64,000 bases of DNA from Hyphomonas sp. BRH_c22 (GCF_000961795.1 NZ_LADU01000115.1:1-64000); one strand, 5' to 3'; positions 44,688-52,937 are shown, numbered from the stretch's first letter. Program-made: numbers and translations. The notes: generated from the sequence alone by a model not told the origin.

Positions 44688-45305
44688 ATGCCGCGACCAG
44701 CAGGCGCTCGGAACCATGACTTTGAAGAGAAGCGCAACGCGCTCGTCGACGGGTTGATGCGTTTTGCCGTCACGGCTGAGCTGCGCCGGCCGTCCCTGCG
44801 CCAGTTCGCAATCGCGGTCGAGGCATCCGAACCTACCCTCCGCCACTATTTCAAGGATCGCCGCGGCGTTGTAGTTGCCATCCTGGAACGCATGGGCAAG
44901 CTCGGCCGGTCCATCCGCATGGACCTGGCATCTCCATCCGAGACCATCGCAAGCGCGGTGAAAAACTATTACCAGATTGCAGCACCGGGCACACAATTCG
45001 ATCTCTATACACGTGCCCATGCATTCGGCCTGATCGAAGGGATCGCTGACGAAGCCACCGGCAAGGCCTATCTCAAATACATGCTGGAGCCGGCCCTGAC
45101 AGTCATCGCCAGCAAACTGGCCAGCACAACCGGCGCGCCAAAATCTGCGCTGAAACTGCGTGCAGCATCCTTTGCCATCTTGTCTCCCCTGATCCTGATC
45201 GGAATTCACCAGACACTGCTCGGCGGAGCCGAAGAAGCACCGCTCGACAGCCGGGCAACTATCGGCCTGCTGCAAACCTGGCTCGGCGAAGCCATTTCCG
45301 AATAG
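44688..45305 (+). CDS. TetR family transcriptional regulator (first of a tandem pair)
   Basis: TetR-type regulator of 205 residues. The helix-turn-helix covers about residues 15-65: LVDGLMRFAVTAEL, then SLRQFAIAVEASEPTLRHYFKDRRGVV. The C-terminal ligand domain includes YTRAHAFGLIEGIADEATGK. The start MPRPAGARNHDFEEKR is shared with the paralog 260 bases downstream. ATG at 44688 lies 5 bases after TTGAAG with TGGAG a little further upstream. The ligand is unknown, and the two may regulate one another. Confidence 0.85.
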   Translation: MPRPAGARNHDFEEKRNALVDGLMRFAVTAELRRPSLRQFAIAVEASEPTLRHYFKDRRGVVVAILERMGKLGRSIRMDLASPSETIASAVKNYYQIAAPGTQFDLYTRAHAFGLIEGIADEATGKAYLKYMLEPALTVIASKLASTTGAPKSALKLRAASFAILSPLILIGIHQTLLGGAEEAPLDSRATIGLLQTWLGEAISE

Positions 45306-45321
45306 ACCGGGCATCCCGGTC
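45305..45321 (+). terminator. Perfect 7-bp hairpin at the end of the first TetR gene
   Basis: GACCGGG-CAT-CCCGGTC starts at the last base of the stop codon (45305). No U tract follows, so it is a weak terminator candidate or processing structure. Confidence 0.3.
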
Positions 45322-45458
45322 CCCGGCAGGCCCCTGCCAAGACAGCGCGCAACCGATTCCGGGGCCGCCGCGCCATGCCATTCTCCCGAAGGAGTTGAGC
45401 CGATACGATCGGCGCGTCAAAGGCGGCACCGTCAAACAAGGCGACGGAAATTCACTCA

Positions 45459-45483
45459 ATCTGCAATAAATATTATAGTTTGC
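45459..45483 (+). promoter_or_regulatory. Duplicated leader element, copy 2 (before the second TetR gene)
   Basis: Second copy of the 25-base element, 105 bases before the ATG at 45564. The last 30 bases before each ATG also match closely (TTCACT, TGGAGTTGA, then ATGCCGCGACC), so the whole leader was duplicated with the gene. Confidence 0.45.
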
Positions 45484-45563
45484 CACACTTCCAAATGTTC
45501 GTATGAATGAATTGAGAATGGTTCTTGACTGGCGGAACCATCAGATTCACTTTGGAGTTGACG

Positions 45564-46184
45564 ATGCCGCGACCGGTAGGGGCACGAAACCATGACTTTG
45601 AAATAAAGCGCGCAGCACTCATCGATTCGATGACTGGCTATGCGCTGGAAGCCGATCTCAGGCGTCCATCGCTGCGGCAGTTCGCGATCGCCGCAAAAGC
45701 CTCCGAGCCCACCCTTCGCCACTATTTCGATGATCGCCAGGGCATCGTTGAAGCCATTCTCGAGAACATGGGCGAACGCGGCAAATGGATATGGGAACTG
45801 GTTGCGCATCCGGCGACCAATCCGACCGAGGCAATTGAAGAATACTATCGCGTCGCAGATGCGGGCATGCGGTACGGCCACTTCACGCGCGCGCATGCCT
45901 TCGGACTGATTGAAGGCATTGCAGACGAGAATGCAGGCCGGACCTACCTGAAATTCCTTGTGGAACCCGGTCTCAAATCAATCATGGACAAACTGGAAGC
46001 CACGCCCAATGGCCCGGTTACGCTAGATGCCTTGCGCACGGCGGCCTTTGCCATCATGGCGCCACTGCTCTTCATATCGATTCACCAGAAACTGCTTGGC
46101 GGTGAAGCCGAATTCCCGATCGACACTCAGGCCACGATCCAGAACCTTCACACCTGGCTTGGCCGCGCGCTCACATCCAGCTGA
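45564..46184 (+). CDS. TetR family transcriptional regulator (second of a tandem pair)
   Basis: Paralog of the preceding gene, 206 residues. It keeps the start MPRPVGARNHDFEIKR and the same helix-turn-helix (LRRPSLRQFAIAAKASEPTL, then RHYFDDRQGIVEAIL) and the ligand-domain core FTRAHAFGLIEGIADENAG. The ligand domains have diverged more than the DNA-binding part, as expected when two sensors share an operator. The stop lies inside a 14-bp palindrome that also holds the stop of the convergent aldolase gene. Confidence 0.85.
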   Translation: MPRPVGARNHDFEIKRAALIDSMTGYALEADLRRPSLRQFAIAAKASEPTLRHYFDDRQGIVEAILENMGERGKWIWELVAHPATNPTEAIEEYYRVADAGMRYGHFTRAHAFGLIEGIADENAGRTYLKFLVEPGLKSIMDKLEATPNGPVTLDALRTAAFAIMAPLLFISIHQKLLGGEAEFPIDTQATIQNLHTWLGRALTSS

Positions 46185-46193
46185 CCGGTCAGC
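46180..46193. repeat. 14-bp palindrome spanning two convergent stop codons
   Basis: GCTGACC-GGTCAGC is perfectly palindromic and contains TGA of the TetR gene and, on the other strand, TGA of the aldolase gene. Being a symmetric junction it may arise simply from the paired stops. Confidence 0.4.
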
Positions 46194-47211
46194 CCATCGC
46201 GGTTTCGACTGCGGCAATCTCTTCATCGCGCGTCGCCCACGAACAGACGAAGCGGTGGCAATCGCCCGGCCACGGATAGAAGACCGCGCCTGCCGCAGAC
46301 AGACGCTCGGCCAGGCCATCCGGCAAGCGCACGAACACTTCGTTGCCGTCAGGCTTGTAGGCGAGGTGGACGCCGGGTTGCGCGATCAGCGCTGCCGCCA
46401 GCCGCGTCGCCTTGGCGTTTGCCCGCCCGGCCAGGTCCAGCCACAGGCCGCCATCGAACATGGCTTCGGCCTGCGCAGCGAGGAAACGCATTTTCGGCGG
46501 CATATGACCGGATCGTTTGGCGCGCGCCTGAAGCTCACCCCATTTTTCACGCGCCTTGCCGAACAGGATAATGATCTCGCACCCCATGGCCCCGGTCTTG
46601 GTCAGGCCCAGTGTCAGCACGTTCACGCCCGCCTTCCATGTCATTTCAGCGGGCGTCGCACCTGTCTTGACCAGAGCATTCGCCAGACGGGCGCCATCAA
46701 GATGCACGGCCAGGCCACGACCATGGGCCAGCGCGGCGTAGCGATGGATCTCGTCTGCGCTATAGGCCAGCCCGCATTCTGACAGGTTGGTCAGTGAAAG
46801 GACCGTCGCCGGGGTCTCGTGAACAAAGCCGGGCTGGATCCTGGCGAGCGCCTCACGCAAGGCGCCCTCGTCAATCTTTGCGCCCTTCCCCGTCAGCAGG
46901 GACAGCTTTCCACCACCCGAAAAGAATTCCGGGGCGCCCCGTTCATCGCGCTCGATATGCGCTTCCTCATGGCAGAGGATGGAACCGGTCGGCGGGCAGA
47001 AGCATGACAGCGCCAAGGCGTTTGACGCCGTGCCGGATGCCGTCATCCAGAAATCGAAATCCTCGGTTTCAAACACGCGTTCCAGCTGAAGGCGCACGCG
47101 CCGGGTCACACTGTCAGCGCCATAGCTCGGCTCCGTTCCGGAATTCACGCGGGCCATCGCGGCAAGGATATTGGGATGGGCCGGCGCGGACGTGTCAGAT
47201 GAAAAGTTCAT
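46189..47211 (-). CDS. ltaE: Low-specificity threonine aldolase / beta-eliminating lyase family
   Basis: PLP fold-type I enzyme of 340 residues that splits threonine (or allo-threonine) to glycine and acetaldehyde. It starts NFSSDTSAPAHPNILAAM, the family opening; HLDGARLANAL binds the cofactor phosphate region and Lys205 in LTLGLTKTGAMG is the Schiff-base lysine. HEEAHIERDE is a family hallmark. The 340-residue size is typical. It precedes the SDR gene on the same strand by about 50 bases downstream in orientation of the cluster, without shared pathway. Confidence 0.88.
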   Translation of the reverse strand: MNFSSDTSAPAHPNILAAMARVNSGTEPSYGADSVTRRVRLQLERVFETEDFDFWMTASGTASNALALSCFCPPTGSILCHEEAHIERDERGAPEFFSGGGKLSLLTGKGAKIDEGALREALARIQPGFVHETPATVLSLTNLSECGLAYSADEIHRYAALAHGRGLAVHLDGARLANALVKTGATPAEMTWKAGVNVLTLGLTKTGAMGCEIIILFGKAREKWGELQARAKRSGHMPPKMRFLAAQAEAMFDGGLWLDLAGRANAKATRLAAALIAQPGVHLAYKPDGNEVFVRLPDGLAERLSAAGAVFYPWPGDCHRFVCSWATRDEEIAAVETAMG

Positions 47212-47260
47212 GTGGCCTCTGAAGGTTCAACTCGGGATCAATGGGAACGGGTCTCGATAG

Positions 47261-48013
47261 TCAGACTAGCGTATCCGGCGTCTGCCACATGAGATGTTGG
47301 CCGCCATCCGAGGCAATCATCTGGCCGGTCACGCTGGACGCGCTGATCAGGTAGCGCAGCGCCTTCACGATCTCTTCCGGGCTCGAGCCTTGTTGCGTCA
47401 GCGTCGCCTTCTGCTCATCCGCGAACGCCTCCACGGACTGGTGAGCACTGCGCAGCGTCGGCCCCGGACCGATCGCATTCACCCTCACATTTGGCGCCAG
47501 TGCCTGGGCCAGTGTCCGGGTCGCCTGCCAGAGAGCGGCTTTCGACAGCGTGTAGGTGAAAAATTCCGGCGTCAGCTTCCAGACCCGCTGGTCAAGAAGA
47601 TTGACCACAAGGCCGGGCTCGCCTGCCGGCAATTCATTGGCGAATTGCTGTGCCAGATGCACCGGTGCGCGCAGATTGATTTCCATATGCGTGTCCCAGT
47701 CACCGCGCGAATGGCTTTGGGCACTGTCCTGATCAAACGCCGAGGCCGAGTTGACCAGCAGGCTGACCGGCTGGCCGAACGCGGCGCACGCTACAGCTAT
47801 CAGGCCCGCCGTCTCCGTTTCGCTGGCAAGGTCGGCCCGGACCAGTGCCGCACGGCCACCTGCCGCTTCGATTACCGCCCTGGTTGCCTCGGCACCCTCT
47901 TTCGAATGACGGTAGTGGACAATAACTGCCCAGCCATCCTGTCCCAGCGCCTCCGCCATCGCCTTGCCAAGACGCGCGCCCGCGCCTGTCACCAGGGCGA
48001 CGCCGGGCGTCAT
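47261..48013 (-). CDS. Short-chain dehydrogenase, pteridine reductase/FolM-like
   Basis: NADPH-dependent SDR of 250 residues. The coenzyme motif is TGAGARLGKAM, in which the R replaces the usual glycine-rich GxG, as in pteridine reductase and FolM. NSASAFDQDS replaces NNAG, again a pteridine-reductase trait, and the active site is TYTLSKAAL with Tyr and Lys. The start overlaps the antiporter gene by 4 bases (ATGA), so they are coupled. A dihydromonapterin or dihydrofolate reductase role is an inference from the motif variants. Confidence 0.82.
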   Translation of the reverse strand: MTPGVALVTGAGARLGKAMAEALGQDGWAVIVHYRHSKEGAEATRAVIEAAGGRAALVRADLASETETAGLIAVACAAFGQPVSLLVNSASAFDQDSAQSHSRGDWDTHMEINLRAPVHLAQQFANELPAGEPGLVVNLLDQRVWKLTPEFFTYTLSKAALWQATRTLAQALAPNVRVNAIGPGPTLRSAHQSVEAFADEQKATLTQQGSSPEEIVKALRYLISASSVTGQMIASDGGQHLMWQTPDTLV

Positions 48014-48999
48014 GTTCCGGCCGGCTGGAACAGGCCCGAAATATCGAAGCCGTTGATCAGGCCGTAGATGTAAATGGCATAGATGAGGAGGAGCAGGATC
48101 CCGACCAGGCGCCCGATGCGGGCCCTCGTCAGAATGAGCACTCCGATGATCGCCGCCGCAAAGCCCATGACCCAGTGATCATATTTCACGAATTGCGGCG
48201 CGACCTCGATCGGCCCGAAGAAGGAAATGATCCCGCCGGCCCCGAGGATGTTGAACACGTTCGAGCCGAGGACATTGCCGATCGCCACATCGGCGCGCTT
48301 GCGCAGGGCCGCCGCAACACTGGCGCCGATTTCCGGCATGGATGTGCCGACGGCCAGCAATGTCAGGCCGATCCATTCCTGCGGTACATTGTAGAATTCC
48401 GCGACACCGACACCGCCTGCGATGATCAGCTGGGCCCCGAGGATCAGTCCGCCAATACCCAGCGGCACGTAAACCAGAGCGCGGCTGATGCTGAGATCCG
48501 GCGCATCTTCCAGAGAGACGCCCGGATCAATGCCGTGCGCCAGGGCCCGGCGGGCGGCGAGGAATGTATAGACGCAATATCCGAACAGGATCAGCACGAA
48601 GAAAATGCCGATACCGGCATGCAAGGGCATGATCGCGGTCAGGCCGATCCACAGGGCCGTTGCAAGCAGCATGGCGCCGAGCGCGCGTCCCTGCCCGCTT
48701 CCGCCTGCGACGAACGGATAGATCAATGCCGGAATGCCCAGCACGAGGAAGACATTGGCGATATTGGAGCCGACGATATTGCCAAGCGCGAGGCCTGCCC
48801 GGCCCTCGATGGCGGCGTCGAGCGACACAATCATTTCAGGCGCGGATGTGCCGAACCCGACAATGAATATGCCCGCGATCAGCGGCGAAACACCCAGGCG
48901 GCGCCCGACCGCCACCGCGCCATTCACCAGGAAATCGCCGGCGAAAGCCATGATGACAAGCCCCCCGATCAGGGCGGCAATCAGCGTAAGTTCTGGCAT
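48010..48999 (-). CDS. Calcium/sodium antiporter (CaCA family)
   Basis: Cation/Ca2+ exchanger of 329 residues with ten hydrophobic segments in two inverted repeats. The alpha repeats are GFGTSAPEMIVSLDAA (first) and AVGTSMPEIGASVAAAL (second), each followed by a GNIVGSNIANVFLVLG / GNVLGSNVFNILGAGG motif. This is the YrbG/CaxA-type layout. It lies between a coupled SDR gene downstream and a 28-residue peptide gene 15 bases upstream. Confidence 0.92.
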   Translation of the reverse strand: MPELTLIAALIGGLVIMAFAGDFLVNGAVAVGRRLGVSPLIAGIFIVGFGTSAPEMIVSLDAAIEGRAGLALGNIVGSNIANVFLVLGIPALIYPFVAGGSGQGRALGAMLLATALWIGLTAIMPLHAGIGIFFVLILFGYCVYTFLAARRALAHGIDPGVSLEDAPDLSISRALVYVPLGIGGLILGAQLIIAGGVGVAEFYNVPQEWIGLTLLAVGTSMPEIGASVAAALRKRADVAIGNVLGSNVFNILGAGGIISFFGPIEVAPQFVKYDHWVMGFAAAIIGVLILTRARIGRLVGILLLLIYAIYIYGLINGFDISGLFQPAGT

Positions 49000-49014
49000 T
49001 TCGCCCCTGTGTCC

Positions 49015-49101
49015 CTAGTCGAGACGCTTGAATTCAATGAGATTCAGGATGCCGAAAACGAGCACGATCGTGCCGATGGCTATCAGGGAGGGATGGATCA
49101 T
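49015..49101 (-). CDS. Small hydrophobic peptide (28 residues)
   Basis: A short reading frame starting ATG at 49101 gives 28 residues: MIHPSLIAIGTIVLVFG, then a few further hydrophobic residues, ending NLIEFKRLD. It is one membrane helix followed by a charged C-terminus (KRLD). It lies 15 bases before the antiporter start on the same strand, in a region with no other gene. The pattern is that of small single-helix membrane proteins that attach to a transporter. A weak GCGAG/GAGACGG is the only ribosome binding site. Conservation would decide if it is real. Confidence 0.5.
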   Translation of the reverse strand: MIHPSLIAIGTIVLVFGILNLIEFKRLD

Positions 49102-49208
49102 TACACCGTCTCGCTTTGTTGTTCTTATGACTCAGTTTCAATTATGGCCCCGTCCTTAGCGCGCGTCGCGGCGATTGGCGAGCCTCATTCGACACGTTAC
49201 GGTGCGCC

Positions 49209-49682
49209 ATGCCCAGCCTTCGTACACGCCTGTTTCAGTCATATGCCCGGCTGCGCCGCCCGATGACACTCGGCGTCCGCGCCGCCGTCGAGAACGCTGC
49301 CGGACATGTCTTTCTCGTGCGTCATACCTACGTGAAGGGCTGGTATATGCCGGGCGGTGGCATCGAGCGTGGCGAGCCGGCCATTGAGGCGTTGCGCCGT
49401 GAACTCGTGGAGGAAGGCGGCATCAACCTGACCGGCACGCCACAGCTGGTGGGCGTCTATTCAAACCATCACGTCTTCCACAATGACCATGTCCTCCTCT
49501 ACCGGATCGCACATGGCGCATGGGACGAAACGGCAGCGACGTCGTTCGGCGAAATCGCGGAAACAGCCTGGGTCGACCCGATGCACCCGCCTAAGGACGC
49601 AACGCCCGGAACCCGGCAACGACTGGCAGAAATCTATGGCGACGCCGGCGCCAGCCCCTACTGGGCCGCCAGAACCACGTAA
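49209..49682 (+). CDS. Nudix hydrolase
   Basis: Nudix-fold hydrolase of 157 residues. The Nudix box is GGGIERGEPAIEALRRELVEEGGI, given here in part, matching Gx5Ex7REUxEExGU. KGWYMPGGGIERGE and HVLLYRIAHGAW fit the group of ADP-ribose or nucleotide pyrophosphohydrolases. The coding end overlaps the convergent transpeptidase gene by 25 bases. Its substrate cannot be stated. Confidence 0.87.
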   Translation: MPSLRTRLFQSYARLRRPMTLGVRAAVENAAGHVFLVRHTYVKGWYMPGGGIERGEPAIEALRRELVEEGGINLTGTPQLVGVYSNHHVFHNDHVLLYRIAHGAWDETAATSFGEIAETAWVDPMHPPKDATPGTRQRLAEIYGDAGASPYWAARTT

Positions 49683-50416
49683 TCGCCCCGCCGCACTGAT
49701 ACATCGGGAACCCGGCCACTTGTCTCGAACGCGCTCCAGGCCGGCGCCAGGGCCTGCCAGAATTCCGCGTACTCGCTGGCCGCATGCAGCTGCAGGTTTT
49801 CCGGTGTCATCGGGAAAGGGAAAATGTGCACAGGCACAGACCCCTGCCCCCCTGTGAAGGCCGCCTGCATCAGGGTCCAGATCTCCTCAATGCCCGCATC
49901 GGTCATGGCAAAGCATCCGATCGAAACGCACGCCCCATGCACCATGAGGAAGCTGCCCGTGCGGTCGCGCGCGCGGTCATAGGCATTGGGAAAGCCCAGA
50001 TTGAATGACAGGTGATAGGTGGAAGCCGGGTTCATGGCTGCAGGACCGACCGTATAGAACCCCTCCGGCGCCTGCCCGTCCCCCTCCTTCACCTTGGGTC
50101 CAGGCCTGCCGGAAACACTGCACACCGGCCATGTGCGGAACGCGCGGAAGGTCCCGTCTTCGGCGCCAACGAAGGCGGTCAGTTCCGCAGGCGCCTTGGT
50201 TATCCGCAGATAGACCGGCTGGCCGAGGGTGAGGCCTGCAGCCTTCATGTCCGTTTCAAGCGATGGCGCATTGCGCGCATAGGCGCCATCGGACCGCGGT
50301 GTTCGCGGCATTTCGTCGGCCCCGGCAAAGGCGAACAGGGCAGGAAGACAAAGAAACAGAAGCGCCGCCAGTATGAAGGCGAGAAACTTGATCTCGGAGG
50401 GCATACGCTTTTTCAT
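49658..50416 (-). CDS. L,D-transpeptidase-fold protein (YafK/DpaA-like)
   Basis: Protein of 252 residues with an N-terminal membrane or signal segment (FLAFILAALLFLCLPALFAFA) and a YkuD domain. The catalytic motif is LMVHGACVSIGCFAMTD, with HG and the cysteine of SIGC, as in the YafK/DpaA branch, whose E. coli member removes Lpp from peptidoglycan. VYLRITKAPAELTAFV and EGFYTVGP also fit. A perfect CtrA box lies 89-103 bases upstream, though it may serve the RNA on the other strand. Confidence 0.85.
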   Translation of the reverse strand: MKKRMPSEIKFLAFILAALLFLCLPALFAFAGADEMPRTPRSDGAYARNAPSLETDMKAAGLTLGQPVYLRITKAPAELTAFVGAEDGTFRAFRTWPVCSVSGRPGPKVKEGDGQAPEGFYTVGPAAMNPASTYHLSFNLGFPNAYDRARDRTGSFLMVHGACVSIGCFAMTDAGIEEIWTLMQAAFTGGQGSVPVHIFPFPMTPENLQLHAASEYAEFWQALAPAWSAFETSGRVPDVSVRRGDYVVLAAQ

Positions 50417-50504
50417 CTGCCCAGCATTCCGGTCCGAATAAGGCCGATAGCGGGCTGAATGCTGACCGTGTAGCGAAATCTGCGCCTCAATCCTGCCTTG
50501 GGTG

Positions 50505-50519
50505 TTAACGCGCCATTAA
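50505..50519 (+). promoter_or_regulatory. Perfect CtrA-binding box
   Basis: TTAA-N7-TTAA is exact (TTAA 50505-50508 and 50516-50519). Its centre is about 30 bases before the first stem-loop of the candidate RNA at 50542, the usual position of CtrA at an activated promoter. It is also 89-103 bases upstream of the minus-strand transpeptidase gene. Confidence 0.6.
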
Positions 50520-50541
50520 GAGGCTCGGTTTAGGCTCGGCT

Positions 50542-50675
50542 GCATGGCTGGTTGCTTCCCCTCCCGGCCATGCGTGAATGACCCTATTGCAGGCAATCCG
50601 GACCTTCCCTTGTCCGGAACGCCAATCAGGCAAGTTGGACGTCGGCTTTCTTCCCCTTGGGCCGGCGTCCTTTTG
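50542..50675 (+). ncRNA. Candidate small RNA with three C-rich stem-loops
   Basis: Three stem-loops in 134 bases, with no coding alternative. Hairpin 1: GCATGGCTGG (50542-50551) with CCGGCCATGC (50564-50573), loop TTGCTTCCCCTC. Hairpin 2: TCCGGAC (50597-50603) with GTCCGGA (50612-50618), loop CTTCCCTT. Hairpin 3: GGACGTCGGC (50637-50646) with GCCGGCGTCC (50661-50670), loop TTTCTTCCCCTTGG, followed by TTTT. Each loop carries a CUUCCC(C) motif able to pair with Shine-Dalgarno sequences. Hairpin 3 with the U tract is an intrinsic terminator. A CtrA box precedes it. The 5' end is inferred from the box and first hairpin. Confidence 0.6.
50637..50674 (+). terminator. Intrinsic terminator of the candidate RNA
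   Basis: A ten-pair stem with one T.G wobble and a 14-base loop, followed by TTTTGCTTCT. There is no plus-strand coding gene upstream that it would serve, which supports an RNA gene. Confidence 0.65.
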
Positions 50676-50690
50676 CTTCTGCAATCGGCT

Positions 50691-51347
50691 TCAGCCCCGG
50701 GCCGCGCGGATATAGCGCCAGCCCGTCAGCAGCGACAGGGCCGCGGCCACCCACAACATGCCCACCAGAAGGAATGCGCCGATGCTGAAAAAGAGCGGCA
50801 CTGATCCGGCGGCGTCAACGGCTATATCAGCCGGCGCAAAGGCCAGCGGCAGCATCAGGCCAATGATCGCCACCATTTCAAACCCGGTTTTCCATTTGGC
50901 GAGGTCCGACGGGTTCACCACGGCCTTGCCTGCGGACGTCGTGCGCAACCATGTCATGAAAACGTCCCGTGCAATGATTGCAGCAGCCGGCAGATAGATG
51001 AACCAGGTCTTGAACACCATTGCGAGGCCAAGCAGGGCGGCGCCAACCAGCAACTTGTCGGCAATCGGATCAAGCCATACGCCAAACCGGCTCTGCGCCT
51101 TCAGTTTCCGCGCAAGATAGCCATCGAGGAAATCAGTCAGCGCACCTGACAGGAACCCCAGCAGCGCAAACTGGTGCCAAAGCTGTTGCATGATGTTCTG
51201 GCGCAAGACCTCGTCAGCCACCGCGTCGTGTCCTGCCGCCGCAACGGACTGGCCGGCCAGTTCGGCGTTCCAGATTCCCCACAGGACAAGGCCCGCAAAA
51301 ACACAGCGGGCGATCGTCAACGCATTGGGAATCCATTTGAAACTCAT
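50691..51347 (-). CDS. pgsA: CDP-diacylglycerol-glycerol-3-phosphate 3-phosphatidyltransferase
   Basis: Membrane enzyme making phosphatidylglycerol phosphate from CDP-diacylglycerol and glycerol 3-phosphate. The CDP-alcohol motif DG-x2-AR-x8-G-x3-D-x3-D is seen in DFLDGYLARKLKAQSRFG and VWLDPIADK. It starts MSFKWIPNALTIAR, typical of PgsA, and has 218 residues; the start at 51347 removes a non-matching leader. An insertion near residues 32-55 (AAAGHDAVADEVLRQN) is longer than in E. coli. Its 3' end lies 15 bases from the candidate RNA's end. Confidence 0.9.
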   Translation of the reverse strand: MSFKWIPNALTIARCVFAGLVLWGIWNAELAGQSVAAAGHDAVADEVLRQNIMQQLWHQFALLGFLSGALTDFLDGYLARKLKAQSRFGVWLDPIADKLLVGAALLGLAMVFKTWFIYLPAAAIIARDVFMTWLRTTSAGKAVVNPSDLAKWKTGFEMVAIIGLMLPLAFAPADIAVDAAGSVPLFFSIGAFLLVGMLWVAAALSLLTGWRYIRAARG

Positions 51348-51440
51348 GGCGACCATGTGCCAGTGCTGGCGCACGGGGGCAATGGGGCATGGCATGGGGT
51401 GTTCGCTCAGCGCCGCTGGAAACCCGGGCCATTTCGCATG

Positions 51441-52937
51441 TCAGCCCTGGCTGAAAGTCCGGAACACCAGGAAGATTGCCGCAGAGAGCCCGCCTGCAGC
51501 AGGCACGGTCACCAGCCAGGCCGCGATAATCGTCATGAAGTGATGGCGGCGCACGAGGCGGCGGTAGCGCGGCTGATCATTGCTTGGCGCAGATTCGCGA
51601 TCCGGATTGCGCGGATTGCGCGCCATATAATCGCGGCGGCGCCTGGAATTGGCCGTGTACCATTCCCGGAAAAAGCCGACGCCGAACACCGCACCAACGG
51701 CAATATGCGTCGAACTGACGGGCAGTCCGAGGGCCGAAGCGACGATCACGGTGATGGCGGCCGACAGCGCCACACAGAATGCACGCATCGGATTCAGCTT
51801 GGTGATCTGGTCACCCACCATGCGGATCAGCTTGGGGCCAAACATGATGAGGCCGAACGAAATGCCCAGCGCGCCGATCGCCATCACCCAGAGCGGGATA
51901 CCCACTTTGGCCGCCACTGCGCCCGATTGCGCGGTCGACACGATGGCCGCAAGCGGGCCGATGGCATTGGCAACGTCATTGGCACCGTGCGCAAAAGACA
52001 AAAGCGCCGCAGAGAAGATCAGCGGCAGCTTGAACAGATCCCGCAGGGACTTGTTGCGGTTTTCCATGCCTTCCGACTGGCGCTTGATCAGGGGGCTCGA
52101 TACCAGCCATGCCAGCACCGCCATGGCCAGGCCTATCAGGCCTGCCTGCTGCAGGTTAATGTCCATGATGTGTTTCAGGCCCTTGGTCGCCAGATAGGTC
52201 GCGAAGGCCCCCGTCATGATGGCGACCAGCAGCGGCACCCAGCGCCGGGCTGCGGCAATCTTGTCGTCCTGGTAGATGATCGCGGTCTTGATGAAAGCCA
52301 GGAAACCGGCGGCAATGATGCCGCCGAGAATTGGAGAGATCACCCAGCTGGCCGCAATCTGGCTCATGGTCGGCCAGTTGACGGCGGCAAAGCCGGCAGC
52401 GGCGATCCCTGCCCCCGCCACGCCACCGACGATGGAGTGCGTGGTCGATACGGGCGCGCCGACAATCGTCGCAAGATTGATCCACAGCGCGGCGGCGATC
52501 AGCGCCGACATCATCAACAGGATGAAGGTTCCGGAATCAGACAGGCCCGATGGATCAATGATCCCTTTCGACACCGTGCCGACCACGTCACCGCCCGCGA
52601 TCAGCGCGCCGGCGCTTTCGCACACGGCCGCGATGGCCAGTGCCCCCACCATCGACAGGGCCTTCGACCCCACAGCCGGGGCCACATTGTTCGCCACATC
52701 ATTGGCGCCGATATTCAGTGCCATATAGGCGCCGATCGCGGCGGCAATCACGATGATAAAGGATTCGGGCGCACTGCCTGTCACGGTCGTCGCGAACACG
52801 GCACATACTGCAATGAAGACCAGCGCCAGGCCAGGCATCAGCAGCGAGCGGGAGAGTGATTGCGATGCCTGTTCGATCTGACCGACCTTCGAAAGGTCCT
52901 TGTCGAGGGTCGGTTTCATTCCGCTGGATTGAGGCAT
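51441..52937 (-). CDS. PiT family inorganic phosphate transporter
   Basis: Low-affinity, proton-coupled phosphate permease of the PiT family, 498 residues, about eleven hydrophobic segments. Both repeats of the signature are visible: NIGANDVANNVAPAVGSKAL and FAHGANDVANAIGPLAAI. VSTTHSIVGGVAGAG and VSSTHIAVGAVFGVGF add further family matches. A cytoplasmic loop with basic residues lies before the C-terminal helix. GAVGS-type sodium dependence cannot be decided. Confidence 0.93.
   Translation of the reverse strand: MPQSSGMKPTLDKDLSKVGQIEQASQSLSRSLLMPGLALVFIAVCAVFATTVTGSAPESFIIVIAAAIGAYMALNIGANDVANNVAPAVGSKALSMVGALAIAAVCESAGALIAGGDVVGTVSKGIIDPSGLSDSGTFILLMMSALIAAALWINLATIVGAPVSTTHSIVGGVAGAGIAAAGFAAVNWPTMSQIAASWVISPILGGIIAAGFLAFIKTAIIYQDDKIAAARRWVPLLVAIMTGAFATYLATKGLKHIMDINLQQAGLIGLAMAVLAWLVSSPLIKRQSEGMENRNKSLRDLFKLPLIFSAALLSFAHGANDVANAIGPLAAIVSTAQSGAVAAKVGIPLWVMAIGALGISFGLIMFGPKLIRMVGDQITKLNPMRAFCVALSAAITVIVASALGLPVSSTHIAVGAVFGVGFFREWYTANSRRRRDYMARNPRNPDRESAPSNDQPRYRRLVRRHHFMTIIAAWLVTVPAAGGLSAAIFLVFRTFSQG

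Noticed and set aside
50544-50804. Plus-strand frame of 86 codons across the candidate RNA
   Set aside because: It overlaps the pgsA gene, has no ribosome binding site, and the stem-loops and terminator explain the region better.
51174-52859. Plus-strand frame of 561 codons opposite the phosphate permease and pgsA
   Set aside because: Both minus-strand genes show family signatures; the plus frame is rich in His, Arg and Gln, as expected for an antisense frame of a membrane protein.
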